NCBI RefSeq assembly: GCF_024139115.2
Contig: NC_085139.1
Location: forward strand, 1,426,001-1,490,000
Length of the DNA: 64,000 nt
Direction of reading: 5' to 3'
DNA from: Armigeres subalbatus
Taxonomy: Eukaryota > Arthropoda > Insecta > Diptera > Culicidae
In this document: positions 1 to 10,927 of the stretch, in pieces
How positions within the stretch are numbered: position 1 is the first letter of the stretch
How the letters are laid out: every line of letters starts with the position of its first letter
Position numbers and translations under genes: made by a program
Notes under the pieces: model-generated
The model's database searches: none
Seen by the model: only the letters and a program-made list of their open reading frames with translations
Told to the model about the DNA's origin: nothing

Positions 1-426
1 AGGAAGCAACCGTCTTCCCGGGATTGCGCCGTAAGAAATCAAAAGTCATCCATAAAGCTTGCCCAAATCTGAAGGCAATGGGGATTATTTAAAATCCCGA
101 AGCAACCTGTCTTCACTGCTCCTTTGGATCCATCTTGCAGCAAGACATTCCCGCCATTGCCCAAAACCGATGTTTCCAAGAAACATCCGGCTAGGAAGAA
201 TCAATAAAAGAAAAACTACAATTCGTTCTTCCCAAAAAGTACTCCGTCCAAGCGAGGATTGATCTCCTTTAAGGACCTTGTGGACCGTTTTTTGAATTTA
301 TTCAATATTCCGAATTCATTGAGGCCAATCATTGACCTCTTTATACCAACAGTGGAAAGTTATCTGAAGCAATTGACTGTTTCATGGCCCTTCTTGCAGG
401 AATTGTATCTTTCGATGGATAATACG
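1..426 (+). pseudogene. ORF1 C-terminal remnant of element A
   Basis: The interval holds the tail of a gag-like ORF1. The recognisable part is a hydrophobic stretch at about 259-420 (FKDLVDRFLNLF, then PTVESYLKQL and WPFLQEL), which resembles the end of ORF1 in mosquito I-like elements. Upstream frames (1-258) contain stops and show no zinc knuckle. The frame runs into the start of ORF2 without a clean boundary, so the exact ORF1 stop is uncertain. It would encode an RNA-binding nucleocapsid-like protein if intact. Assignment rests on position and resemblance. Confidence 0.5.
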
Positions 427-1331
427 GCCATACAAGATACAATCACTGTGCTGCAGTGGAACTGTCATAGTCTAAAAATAAATTGGACGTGTTCAAGTTT
501 TTGATTCGCAATTCCGATTGCGACATATTTGCACTCTGTGAAACATGGCTTTCTTCCGAAGACGAAATCAACTTCCACGATTTTAATATTATTCGCCAAG
601 ATCGGAATGATCATTATGGTGGCGTTCTTTTGGGGATCAAACAATGCTACTCCTTCTACAGAATTCCCATTTCGACTGTTCCCGGCTTAGAAATCGTCGC
701 ATGCCAAGTAAATGTGAAGAATAAAGATCTTTTGCATAGCTTCAGTGTACATTCCTCCAAATGCCTCTATTAATCGTCGACATTTTTGGAGCGCAGTCTC
801 CCTCCTATCATCTCCAGTATTGATATTGGGTGATATGAACGCACATGGTATTGGATGGGGCGAAACGTATGACGATTATAGAGCGCCTATTTTCTATGAT
901 TTGTGTGACGATTTCAATTTGAATATTTTGAACACTGGTGAAGTAACTCGAATAGGACCAAATGGTCAACAAAGCCGTATTGATCTGTCTTTATGTTCAA
1001 ATTCACTATCGTTAGATTGCACGTGGAAGGTTATCCAAGATCCCCACGGTAGTGACCATATGCCGATAGTTACTACAATTAAAAGTAGCTATCAACAATC
1101 TGAGCCAGTTAATGTTCCTTTCGACCTCACGAAGAACATTGACTGGCAAAATTTGCATCGGCGGTAAATATTGGTATTGAATCAACTGATGTTCTTCCAC
1201 CGCTAGATGAATATCGATTCCTTACCGAATTAATTAAAAAAAGCGCACTAGAAGCTCAGAAACGACGCGTTCCAAGTACATCTGTCATAAGAAGACCAGC
1301 CACTCCTGGATGGGATGATGAATGTACTAAG
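427..1331 (+). pseudogene. ORF2 endonuclease domain of element A, frameshifted
   Basis: This is an APE-type endonuclease split over three frame changes. Motifs in order: LQWNCHSL (about 448-472), CETWLSSED with the metal-binding Glu (about 537-563), YIPPNA (745-765), LGDMNAHGIGWG with Asp and Asn (about 826-860), SRIDLSL (about 973-993) and GSDHMPI with the Asp-His pair (about 1048-1068). The frame shifts near 480-500, near 750-770 and near 1140-1165. After the last shift the reading continues LAKFASAVNIGIESTDVLPP straight into the RT frame. All catalytic motifs survive, so the damage is a few small indels. It would nick the target DNA to prime reverse transcription. Confidence 0.8.
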
Positions 1332-4085
1332 TTGTATTCTGAGAAATCTGATGCCTTCAAGGCCTTCCGTAAACACGGAAGGTCTGAGCTTTTCGAAGAG
1401 TATTTGAGGCTTGAAAGAAAGCTCAAAAATCTTCTCAAGGCTAAAAAACGTAGCTACTGGCGACGTTTTGTCGAGGGACTATCGCGAGAAACCTCAATGA
1501 CAACACTTTGGAAAACGGCCCGCAACATGCGGAACCGCACTTCCACCAACGAGAGTGAAGAATACTCCAATCGATGGATATTCAACTTCGCAAAAAAGGT
1601 CTGCCCAGATTCCGTACCAGCAGAACCGCTATTTCGAGAATCAGTCAATGATCCCGGTTCTTTGGGTGGACCATTCTCAATGCTGGAACTTTCTATGTCT
1701 CTTCTTTCATCGAATAACTCTGCTCCGGGATGCGATAACATCAAATTCAATCTTCTGAAAAACCTCCCAGATATCGCAAAAAGACGATTACTTGACCTGT
1801 ACAACTGTTTCATGGAGTACAACATTGTGCCACCTGAATGGCGACAGGTCAAAGTAATAGCTATTCAAAAGCCTGGGAAACCAGCGTCTAATCACAATTC
1901 ATACCGACCGATCGCCATGCTATCGTGCATGAGAAAATTATTGGAGAAAATGATCCTTTCAAGAATTGATCATTGGGTCGAAGAAAATGCATTGCTTTCA
2001 AATACTCAGTTTGGATTTAGAAAAGGGAAAGGAACAAACGATTGTCTAGCGTTGCTTTCTTCAGATATACAACTGGCCTTTGCGCACAAGGAGCAATTGG
2101 CTTCAGTATTCTTGGATATTAAGGGCGCTTTTGATTCAGTTTCCATTGAAGTACTGTCAGACAATCTGCACAGTAATGGACTACCTGTATTTTTAAATAA
2201 TTTCTTGTACAATTTGTTGTCAGAAAAACAAATGAACTTCACACTCGGCACTCTGACAACTTCCAGAAATAGCTACATGGGTCTTCCCCAAGGATCATGT
2301 TTAAGTCCCTTGCTTTATAATTTCTATGTTAAAGATATTGACAATTGTTTGGAAGGACAATGCACGCTCAGACAACTTGCAGATGATGCCGTGGTCTCTC
2401 TAAGAGGTCCATGTGCAGCTGTCTTGCAAGGACCATTGCAAAGTACCCTGGATAATCTGACTGTTTGGGCCAGACATCTAGGGATCGAGTTTTCACCGCA
2501 AAAAACTCAGTTGGTTGTGTTTACTAAGAAGCGGTATCCTGCTCAACTGAAACTCAAGCTGTTGAATGATGACATCAACCAATCTTTATCTTCTAAATAC
2601 CTTGGGGTCGTGTTTGATTCCAAATGTACCTGGAAACTCCACATTGAGTATTTGATACAAAAATGCCGGAAAAGGATCAATTTTCTACGTTCTATCTCCG
2701 GAACATGGTGGGGTGCTCACCCGGAAGACCTCATCAAACTCTATAGAACGACTATTCTCTCTGTTTTAGAGTATGGCTCTTTCTGCTTCCTCTCAGCAGC
2801 TGATTGCCACCTGATCAAATTGGAACGAATTCAGTATCGTTGTTTGCGTATTGCCCTTGGCTGCATGCATTCAACGCATAACATGAGCCTGGAGGTGCTT
2901 GCTGGAGTCACTCCTTTAAAGCACCGTTACTGGGAGCTCTCACTTAGAATACTCATCAAATGTGGAACAAGTAACACACTTGTTCTAGATAACTTCGATA
3001 ATATACTTGAACTAACTTGTCGTTCAAGATTCCTGAGAGTTTATCTCAACTACATATCGTCAGATCTTTGTCTTCCGTGTTATAATCCACCTCGAGTTCA
3101 CTTCACCAACGACAGTTCCTCAATTGTATACGATCTGTCCATGAAACATGCTATTCAAGGAATACCAGATCATCTTCGTCAAATATCTATTCCCTCACTT
3201 TTTTCTGAAAAATATGAACATGTCAATTGCAACAACAGATATTTCACTGATGGTTCTCGCATCAACGGATCCACTGGCTTCGGTGTTTTCAATGTAACTT
3301 CAACCACCTTCCAAAAGGAACCGTGTTCGGTTTATGTTGCTGAGCTGGCAGCAATTAACTTCGCTTTAGGGATAATTTCCAATCAGCCCGTAGACCATTA
3401 TTTCATCTTCTCGGATAGTCTTAGTTCTATCGAGGCACTCCGGTCGATGAAACCTGTTAAGCACGCATCTTACTTTCTTACAAACATAAGAGAGCAGATG
3501 CGTGTTTTGGTCGAAAGATCATTCAAGATTACCTTTGCTTGGGTCCCTTCTCACTGCTCAATCTACGGCAATGAGAAGGCAGACTCGCTGGCAAAGGTGG
3601 GCGCACCTGAGGAAGGTGAGGTTTATGATAGACAATTCTCGAGCAACGAGTTTTTCCCATTAGTCCGTCAGAGTACTCTCCAGAGTTGGCAAAGAAATTG
3701 GACACACAACGAACTTGGACGGTGGCTATTTTCTATAATTCCAAAAGTTTCTGGGCGAGCGTGGTTCAGAGGTGAGGACTTAAGTCGAGGCTTCATTCGC
3801 ACGATGTCGAGGCTTATGTCCAATCACTATTCACTAAACGCACATCTGTACAGAATAAACCTTGTCGATAGCAACTTATGTAGGTGCGGAGCCGATTATG
3901 ATGACATCGATCACGTAGTTTGGTCCTGCTCGGAAAATGACGCCTCCAGAGAGCAATTATTGGATACCCTTGTGGCCCGAGGTAAACAACCCTTCAGGGA
4001 AGTTCGAGGTGTTTTGGGAGATCGTGATGTGGTCTATATGCAGGCCATTTATAGTTTTCTTTGTGTTTCTGATATCAAAATCTAA
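1332..4085 (+). CDS. Reverse transcriptase / RNase H part of ORF2, element A (917 open codons)
   Basis: A long open frame; the ATG is only the first Met after the upstream break, not the native start. RT motifs: RPIAMLSCMRKLLEKMIL, FGFRKGKGTNDCLALL, VFLDIKGAFDSV with the catalytic Asp near residue 262, GLPQGSCLSPLLYNFY, and LADDAVV with the catalytic Asp pair near residues 351-352. RNase H: FTDGS near 638, AELAAINFALG near 670, FSDSLSS near 694, WVPSHCSIYGNEKADS near 737-753. A CRCG...H...C zinc motif lies near 850-868. It would copy element RNA into DNA and degrade the RNA. All core residues are present, but the endonuclease frame upstream is broken, so the full ORF2 polyprotein cannot be made. 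The open length suggests a fairly recent insertion. Confidence 0.88.
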   Translation: MYSEKSDAFKAFRKHGRSELFEEYLRLERKLKNLLKAKKRSYWRRFVEGLSRETSMTTLWKTARNMRNRTSTNESEEYSNRWIFNFAKKVCPDSVPAEPLFRESVNDPGSLGGPFSMLELSMSLLSSNNSAPGCDNIKFNLLKNLPDIAKRRLLDLYNCFMEYNIVPPEWRQVKVIAIQKPGKPASNHNSYRPIAMLSCMRKLLEKMILSRIDHWVEENALLSNTQFGFRKGKGTNDCLALLSSDIQLAFAHKEQLASVFLDIKGAFDSVSIEVLSDNLHSNGLPVFLNNFLYNLLSEKQMNFTLGTLTTSRNSYMGLPQGSCLSPLLYNFYVKDIDNCLEGQCTLRQLADDAVVSLRGPCAAVLQGPLQSTLDNLTVWARHLGIEFSPQKTQLVVFTKKRYPAQLKLKLLNDDINQSLSSKYLGVVFDSKCTWKLHIEYLIQKCRKRINFLRSISGTWWGAHPEDLIKLYRTTILSVLEYGSFCFLSAADCHLIKLERIQYRCLRIALGCMHSTHNMSLEVLAGVTPLKHRYWELSLRILIKCGTSNTLVLDNFDNILELTCRSRFLRVYLNYISSDLCLPCYNPPRVHFTNDSSSIVYDLSMKHAIQGIPDHLRQISIPSLFSEKYEHVNCNNRYFTDGSRINGSTGFGVFNVTSTTFQKEPCSVYVAELAAINFALGIISNQPVDHYFIFSDSLSSIEALRSMKPVKHASYFLTNIREQMRVLVERSFKITFAWVPSHCSIYGNEKADSLAKVGAPEEGEVYDRQFSSNEFFPLVRQSTLQSWQRNWTHNELGRWLFSIIPKVSGRAWFRGEDLSRGFIRTMSRLMSNHYSLNAHLYRINLVDSNLCRCGADYDDIDHVVWSCSENDASREQLLDTLVARGKQPFREVRGVLGDRDVVYMQAIYSFLCVSDIKI

Positions 4086-4465
4086 TAGTTTGTTTTTTTT
4101 TCTTTCTTCAAAGTTTTTTTTTTGTGTTTAGTCTCTGCTTTCTGTTCCATAGAGCACCATAGCTCTTGCCATCCGGAAGATGCTCCCAGTTGAACCATTC
4201 CTTGAGCACGACGACACGCCACATCGTCCCTGACGCCAAATACCCGGATGAGAAGCTGAAATTCCCTGATCCAAAATCCTTAGCCCCGTCCATCCTTAAA
4301 CATTGTAAACTAACCTCGAGTCACCACGAGTACGCTGGCTCCTACCCTCTCTTACTAACTGAAAAAATAAATGATATTGATTGTATATATCACAAGAACC
4401 ATGGCTCCGTAAAGTGTTATACACGCCTGAGCCTACCAAATAAACGAACTTGGAAAAAAAAAAAA
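4086..4465 (+). other. 3' UTR and A-tail of element A
   Basis: T-rich sequence follows the stop, then about 300 bases without a long conserved frame, ending in CCAAATAAACGAACTTGG and an A-run at 4454-4465. The terminal block (CCGTAAAG...GAGCCT...AATAAACGAA) is clearly similar to the end of copy B at 52588-52645, which supports this as the true 3' end of the family. Confidence 0.7.
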
Positions 4466-4497
4466 GAATAACAATTGACATTAATTACAACTTAAGA

Positions 4498-4560
4498 CCC
4501 ATAAACAAATCGCCTCAGTTCGACGAATTGGGATGGCGTCTGTGTACAATAAAACTATGA
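4498..4560 (+). repeat. Fragment of a dispersed repeat (CTCAG-TTCGACGAATTG type)
   Basis: The block CTCAGTTCGACGAATTGGG followed by GTCTGTGTAC matches the core of two longer copies at about 19040-19170 and 60360-60614, which share CAATCGACTCAGCTCGAC. Only the core survives here. 4560-5190 holds no further recognisable feature. Confidence 0.45.
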
Positions 4561-5200
4561 GAGGACGGCCCTATGACTTGTTTGACACTTTATAATTTAT
4601 TGAAACTACAAAATGTTACATGAGTGCCCCAAATCACCATTTAGGACCAATATACGGACATTTAAAAACTTATAAGCGTTAAAGTAGCACTGTATGGTCG
4701 ATTTGGCGAAATATACGGCATATTGATTTCTTGGTTGTTGATTACTTGATTGTTTTCTTACTGTTTCCATCATCTTCTTTAGCAGAATGTATCACTCTTT
4801 TCGTTACAGATTCGATAATATTTTTTTAGTTTTAATAGAAATATTCGCTAAAAATTGTAGTAAAAACGGTTTTACAATAAATTGTATGTTTTGCCCTGCA
4901 AATGCGTTAATTAACATTCTCCCTTCCCATTTACCCCACCAATCAATTCCGTAATTGAACATATCATATTATGGCACATTTGAAATGAACCGATTGAATC
5001 GGTGGACACAGATAGAGAGGAGTGAAATCATGCGATAATTGACTGATTGTGGAAACACGTGTTTGATAAAAAAGTACAAATCAATAGTTCATTATAAAAC
5101 AATGATTTCAATCATTATTTTGAACCTTGGATAGATTTGCAATTGATTGATTACAAAATCATGAAAAACTGGTGAGAATTTATCGACTTGTTAGCCTGCA

Positions 5201-5493
5201 GGGCCCTCGTTAGCCGTGCTGTGAGACGCGCGGCTACAAAGCAAGATCATGCTGAGGGTGGCTGTGTTCGATTCGCGGTGCCGGTCTAGGAAATTTTCGG
5301 ATTGGAAATTGTCTCGACTTCCCTGGACATAAAAGTATCATCGTGGTAGTCTCATGATATACGAATGCAAAAATGGTAACTTGGCTTAGAAACCTCGTAG
5401 TTAATAACTGTGAAAGTGCTTAATGATCACTAAGCTGCGAGGCGGATCTGTCCCAGTGTGGGGATGTAATGCCAATAAGAAGAAGACGAAGAA
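5201..5493 (+). mobile_element. tRNA-related SINE (Feilai-like) with target duplications
   Basis: The head resembles a tRNA: an A-box-like TAGCCGTGCTGTGAG at 5211 and a B-box-like TGTTCGATTCGC near 5264. A conserved tRNA-unrelated body follows, ending with TGTGGGGATGTAATGCC and a triplet tail (AAGAAGAAGACGAAGAA). The flanks TTAGCCTGCA (5191-5200) and TTAACCTGCA (5494-5503) form a target duplication with one mismatch. The layout (pol III promoter, body, triplet repeat tail) matches the Feilai family of Aedes as I know it. It encodes no protein and would be mobilised by a LINE. Confidence 0.85.
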
Positions 5494-5503
5494 TTAACCT
5501 GCA

Positions 5504-7342
5504 AAACCTATATTTTTTGTGTGACTGTCTCATTTTTTCAAATACTGTAATGTACCTCCAACATATCAAAAACATAAAGGTACGCCGTTCTAAGTCAAAG
5601 TGTGAGACACACTTTTTGGTACTAAACATTATCCAGTTTGCTTGGAATTGGTTCCATTTGGTAAGGAATACGGCCTATTTTTGCTGTTGAAAATTGGCCT
5701 GGTCGGCCATTACGTTCCGGAGTAACATTGTTATGAATTGCATAAAGAACTCCTATTTGCTACTGACCGGTATTTCAGAAGATTTTTTTTATAATGAAAC
5801 GTATTTTAATTGGATATTCATTTCGAAAGATTCAATCCTAATAATGGTAATCGTAAGAATATCTACAATTAATTCGTTTTGGCCTCACAAAAATAACTAA
5901 ATGTTGAGAACGCCGTTAGGCGCTTCAGCTGTGAAGCATGTGTAGCTGTTTATTATGAGTTCAAAAATAGTTGACTGGTTGTAGAATAGGCAAGGAAGGC
6001 AGAGGAAGAATTAACAAAGTCGCATGATCAGTTCGCATCTGTCAGTTCCAAGTGCGACGGATCTTCAGCTACCATGTTCTCATCGAATCACAATTCACCC
6101 TAGACTTCCGTCCCACATCGGTCATCGTAAAGCAAAAAGGCTTCACGTCCAATCGTGCTGAGTTTGAACGGTCATAAAGGACTTCGGGTGGTGTCACACG
6201 GAGGGTCATCCTGGAAACTTACGCGTCATCACCTAAAACTACTTTCGATCAGTTGTGGGGACCTTTGTCCATAAATGCACTGGAAAAGTCGGATGATTGG
6301 TCAAGAATTGAAATGAAGCTCAACAAATTGAAGTTCATAAAATGTTCATGTGCCTAACAAAAGCTGACACATAGATTACGAAATGATGAGCTGACTCTTG
6401 GAAAAGGGCGTCCAGCATAGCTCCGATCATGTCGAATTTCAAAACTCACGCTTCCGCAGATGACAATCGACCGCTAGTTAAGGGTTGCATACTTAGCTGA
6501 TAGTGTAGCTTTGGAGAAGACAAGCTACCGTTGGGATCGGCATTGGTTTACTGCAGTGTTTGGGGTGACCATGCTCTCCAGCGCAGATTAGGAACCTCAC
6601 GGCAGCGTAACACACATAAGATTTTTTACAGTGAACTGAATGCCGTCGAGGATAATGTTTCGAAGGGGGCATCAGGATTTACAGGGTGAATCCAGTGAAA
6701 GACGTAACAGGACAGATAATCATTAATTCAACACCTGAACAACCTTAAAAAAACTTGGCATGGCCAAATAGAAAGCGACGTATCGCCCATGTCAACTTCT
6801 AAGCCCCATCCCTGCAGTATATTGAACCAGCCATCCGAAGTTTGAAATCAAAGCTGACCCCCGTAAATGTTGTACCGGAAGGCTTTAAAGGACTGAGGTG
6901 GGACAACAAATTCATTCCTTCGAGCTCCCAGCGTTGTCATAGAAATGACCCCAACTTTTCAACAATCGCTTAGCTGTGCACCAAGACGGGGCAACCTGTT
7001 TTGGATTCATCTCTCGTTGGCCTTCAACCTTCAACTAGTGAGCAACAAATTCCGGATCTTGTTTGCATCTTGTTTCTCGAAAAACATGGCAACTAAACGT
7101 TCTAAGTTCAAAACAATATTTCAACAATTTTGAGAATATCGCCAATTACAGTGATAACCAATCAGCCAGCAGACGATGTTTCTGCAGAAACAACAAACTT
7201 CTTAGCATCATCAATCAAAGATTCAGGATGCACAACAAAAAGCCTTTTTGGAGGCATCAACAATCCAAACAGCCGTCTACCCCTACACAGTTAATCGGCA
7301 ATGTTTCTGCCTTCAATATCATCCTGATCCTGAGTAAGGGAG
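5504..7342. other. Unrecognised intergenic DNA
   Basis: No open frame here resembles a known family. A short stretch near 6545-6600 reads CSVWGDHALQRRLGTSRQ, which faintly recalls the RT C-terminal region of non-LTR elements, but stops surround it. I see no TIR or tandem repeat. Confidence 0.4.
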
Positions 7343-7355
7343 TGATTAATGGGCC
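7343..7355. repeat. Left target-site duplication of the Juan-like element
   Basis: TGATTAATGGGCC here matches TGATTAATGGGTC at 12607-12619 in 12 of 13 positions. The two copies sit exactly at the T-run (A-tail on -) and at the 5' end of the element. Confidence 0.85.
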
Positions 7356-7598
7356 TTTTTTGTTTTTTTTTTTTATTTTTTTTAACTAATTTTATTTGCT
7401 AATTATCTAATACATGCATTCATCTCTTAGACTAGGTGTTCCGTGTTTTCTTAACACTATCATCCTTATTTGCTATGTTACGCTTTTAGTTATTATTAAT
7501 ACATTTCAATTGCCTCTGGCAGTTAGAATTTTTCCTCTGGTTGAATTGAACCATGTAGGAATTACAATGTTTTCAACTTAAACTAAACTTAACCTATT

Positions 7599-10500
7599 TT
7601 ATACTAAGGGTACAAGGGTTAATCGTTGCAATAGAAGATTGCAACGATTTTGTCTAAAATTGGAAATTATTTTGTTGGACATTTGTTGCAATGTCTCAAT
7701 ATTAGAAATTCTATGAAGTTCATTGGTACTATACCACGGAGGCAACTTCAGAATCATTTTTAAAATTTTATTTTGAATCCTCTGGAGTGCCTTCTTTCTG
7801 GTATTGCAGCAACTAGCCCATATTGGCACAGCATACAACATGGCAGGTCTAAAAATTTGTTTGTAAATCAAAAGTTTGTTCTTAAGACAAAGTTTTGATT
7901 TTCTGTTTATAAGTGGATATAGGCACTTAATATATTTGTTACATTTGGCTTGAAGGCCTTTAATGTGATTTTTAAAAGTTAAATATTTATCTAGCAGAAG
8001 TCCTAAAATTTGGCTCCGCTAAATCAATTAATTGGAACCCCATTCATAGTGACAATATGTCTGCTAGAAGGTTTCAAATAAGAAGCTCTCGGCTTATGTG
8101 GGTAAATTATAAGCTGAGTTTTGGAAGCATTCAGGAAATTTTCCATTTTTGCAAGTAAGTGGAGAAAATATCCAAACTTTTTGCAATCTACTACAAATGA
8201 CACGAAGGCTTCGCCCTTTGGATGAAATGCCCGTGTCATCTGCAAACAAAGATTTTTGACACCCTGGTGGTAAATCAGGTAAGTCAGAAGTAAAATGTTA
8301 TACAATATGGGCCCCAGTATGCTGCCTTGGGGACACCAGCCCTTAAAGGTAATATATCAGATTTAGTATTCTGATAGTTTACCTGCAGCGAGCGATCTGA
8401 TAAATCATTTTGGATCAGTTTAATGATGTACAGAGGAAAATTAAAATTCATCAATTTTACAATCAAACCTTCATGCCAAACACTGTCAAATGCTTTCTCT
8501 ATATCAAGAAGAGCAACTCCAGTCGAATATCCTTCAGATTTGTTGAGCCGAATTAAGTTCGTAACTCTTAATAACTGATGAGTGGTTGAATGCCCATGGC
8601 GAAAACCAAATTGCTCATCAGCAAAAATAGAATTGTCATTAATATGAACCATCATTCTATTTAAAATAATCTTTTCAAACAGTTTGCTTATTGAAGAAAG
8701 CAAACTGATTGGGCGATAACTAGAAGCCTCAGCTGGATTTTTGTCCAGCTTCAAAATTGGAACAACTTTGGCGTTTTTCCATTTATCTGGGAAGTATGCC
8801 AATTGAAAACATTTGTTAAATAAATTAACCAAAAAGGATAAAGAGCTCTCAGGAACTTTTTTGATAAGTATATAGAAAATACCATCATCACCCGGGGCTT
8901 TCATATTTTTAAATTTTCTAGTAATAGATCTCACTTCATCCAAATTAGTTCCCAACGAAGGGTCAAAAACATTACCGTGGGGCATCGAAATCCGTACATT
9001 TAAGCACCTTAGTACATGAAAAAGTCATTAGAAAATAGGCGTCGAACGCAAATAAAACGTTTGTCATTGGCACAGGAGCATGAAGGATTCTACTTTTAAA
9101 GTGTTTCACATTTACTCATTAAAAACATCGAAAAACATGATAAAATAATGAATAAAATCAACTACTCCTGACTCGGAATCCGTCCACCATGGACGGATTT
9201 CGAATCAAAGGATCAAAATCCGTACAGCTATTTTTTAACTAAATATTTAAATTGAAGCAGTTTAATTGGCTAAACTACCACTGTAAATAGTTCGGTGCGC
9301 ACCTTGAGAAGCGACCTCTATTTGTATTCCGCTTATCTTATGTAATGATTCGCAATTGGCAATTAAAACACAGTTTCTTTTGGTGCAATTATGCTTTACA
9401 CGAAAACAAAATGGCGGCAAAAGCTCAGCGTTTGATGGGTGGCGATTTGTTTTTGATTTTTGTTGTTTTAATTTCAAAGCCTTATTTCCATTTATAGGCC
9501 CTAAAAGCTTACTGCCAAGTATCTGAATAGGATAAGATAAATGATTTCTTCATTAATCACCTTCAACCCCCTTTAGTTTATTGATATCTCATGAGGTGGA
9601 CGGATTTCGGTGCTGTACGGATTTCGGTCCCGCACGGTATCTTGGTTGAGAATGTCTTCGAAGCTTCGTGTGACCTGATCCTCAATAGGACTAATGAGAC
9701 CTAGACTAAAATTATGGGTACTCTCAAACTGCTGAGCAAGTTTTTGAGCATTTTCGCCATTTGTTAATAAAATCTTATTTCTCTTTCAAAGCGCTGAAAT
9801 AGGCTTTTGAGGGGTTTTTTTTTAAAAGAATTTTTGGTAGATTTCAAAAGGGGTTCAAACTGGGATTCAACTTTGAGACATTATTCTCAAAGTTGGTATT
9901 TCTCAGAATAGCGATACGTTTTTAATTTCATTTTGCAAATCTCGCCAAATAACTTTCAACGCGGGATCGCGAGTTCTTTGGTATTGCCTTCTTCTCACAT
10001 TTTTAAGACGGATCAGTAGCTGAAGATCGTCGTCAATAATAATGGAGTTGAATTTAACTTCACATTTCGGAATTGCAATGCCTCTGGCTTCGACAATTAA
10101 ATTTGTCAAAGATACGAGAGCATTATCAATATCACTTTTGGTATCGAGAGGAATATCAACATCAAAATTCCTATCGATATACGTTTTATATAAATCCCAA
10201 TCAGCTCTATGATAATTAAAAGTAGAGCTGATTGGATTATAAATGGCTTCTTGTGAGATTTCAAATGTCACAGGAAGGTGATCAGAGTCAAAGTCAGCAT
10301 GAGTTACCAATTGGCCACACAGCTGACTTGAATCCGTTAAAAATAAATCAATTGTAGAAGGATTTCGACTGGAAGAAAAACAAGTTGGTCCATTGGGATA
10401 TTGAATAGTATAATATCCCGCAGAACAATCTTCAAATAAAATTTTACCATTGGAATTGCTTTGAGCATTATTCCATGAACGGTGTTTGGCATTGAAGTCA

Positions 10501-10927
10501 CCAATTACGAAGAATTTTGATTTGTTGCGAGTCAGAATTTGAAGATCAGCTTTCAACAAATTCTTTTGCTGCCCATTGCATTGAAAAGGCAAGTAGGCTG
10601 CAATGAAGGAAAATTGTCCAAAATTTGTTTCAACAGAAACTCCCAAGGTTTTTTTAAAACTTTGGTTTCAAACGAAGAAAATAATTTATGTTTGATACGT
10701 CTATTAATGACAATGGCGACCCCACCACAGGCGCTGTCAAGACGATCATTTCTGTAGATAAAATAGTTTGGATCTCTTTTAATGGAGAGTCCTGGTTTTA
10801 AATACGTTTCAGTTATAATGGCAATATGCACATTATGAACTGAAAGGAAGTTGAATAATTCATCTTCCTTACCCTTTAGAGAGCGGGCATTCCAATTTAG
10901 AACTTTCACACAATTATTTGGATCCAT
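7599..10927 (-). pseudogene. ORF2 (endonuclease and reverse transcriptase) of the Juan-like element
   Basis: It starts at 10927 with the ATG inside ATGGATCCAAATAA, overlapping the ORF1 stop. Endonuclease motifs: LNWNARSLKGKEDEL, ITETYL, a frameshift in a T-run near 10650, VIGDFNAKHRSWN, and DSDHLPV near 10270-10290. The frame is cut by the MITE at 8975-9637. RT motifs: RPISLLSSISKLFEKIIL, FGFRHGHSTTHQLL and ALLDIEKAFDSVWHEGL. After AGVP a one-base shift puts GSILGPILYN and FADDT (about 8233-8246) out of frame. A C-terminal piece (QIFRPAMLYAVPIWASC) is at 7871-7599. All catalytic motifs are still legible, so decay is by small indels plus one transposon hit. Confidence 0.88.
8975..9637. mobile_element. 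663-bp MITE with 23-bp TIRs and TA duplication, inside ORF2
   Basis: The left end CCGTGGGGCATCGAAATCC and the inverted right end CCGTGCGGGACCGAAATCC agree over 23 bases with three mismatches. TA flanks both ends (8973-8974, 9638-9639). Removing the insert plus one TA restores an in-frame reading (LNQDNVFDPSLG) across the junction. The motif CGGATTTCG recurs several times inside (9176-9200, 9597-9625), giving subterminal repeats. The TA duplication suggests a Tc1/mariner-type mobiliser. No transposase is present. Confidence 0.85.

Larger units (their letters stand above)
1..4465 (+). mobile_element. I-clade-like non-LTR retrotransposon, copy A (5' end outside window)
   Basis: The stretch reads as the end of ORF1, a broken ORF2 (APE-type endonuclease, reverse transcriptase, RNase H, C-terminal zinc motif) and a 3' UTR ending in an A-run at 4454-4465. 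An RNase H domain after the RT is a feature of the I, R1 and Loa groups. The QWNCHSL start of ORF2 and the domain order suggest the I clade, as an inference without a phylogeny. Copy B (48755-52655) and scrap C (46812-47655) belong to related or identical families. The 5' end lies left of base 1, so length and target duplication cannot be judged. Confidence 0.9.

Noticed and set aside
6545..6600. RT-like peptide fragment
   Set aside because: Only a few residues resemble RT C-termini, and stops surround it.
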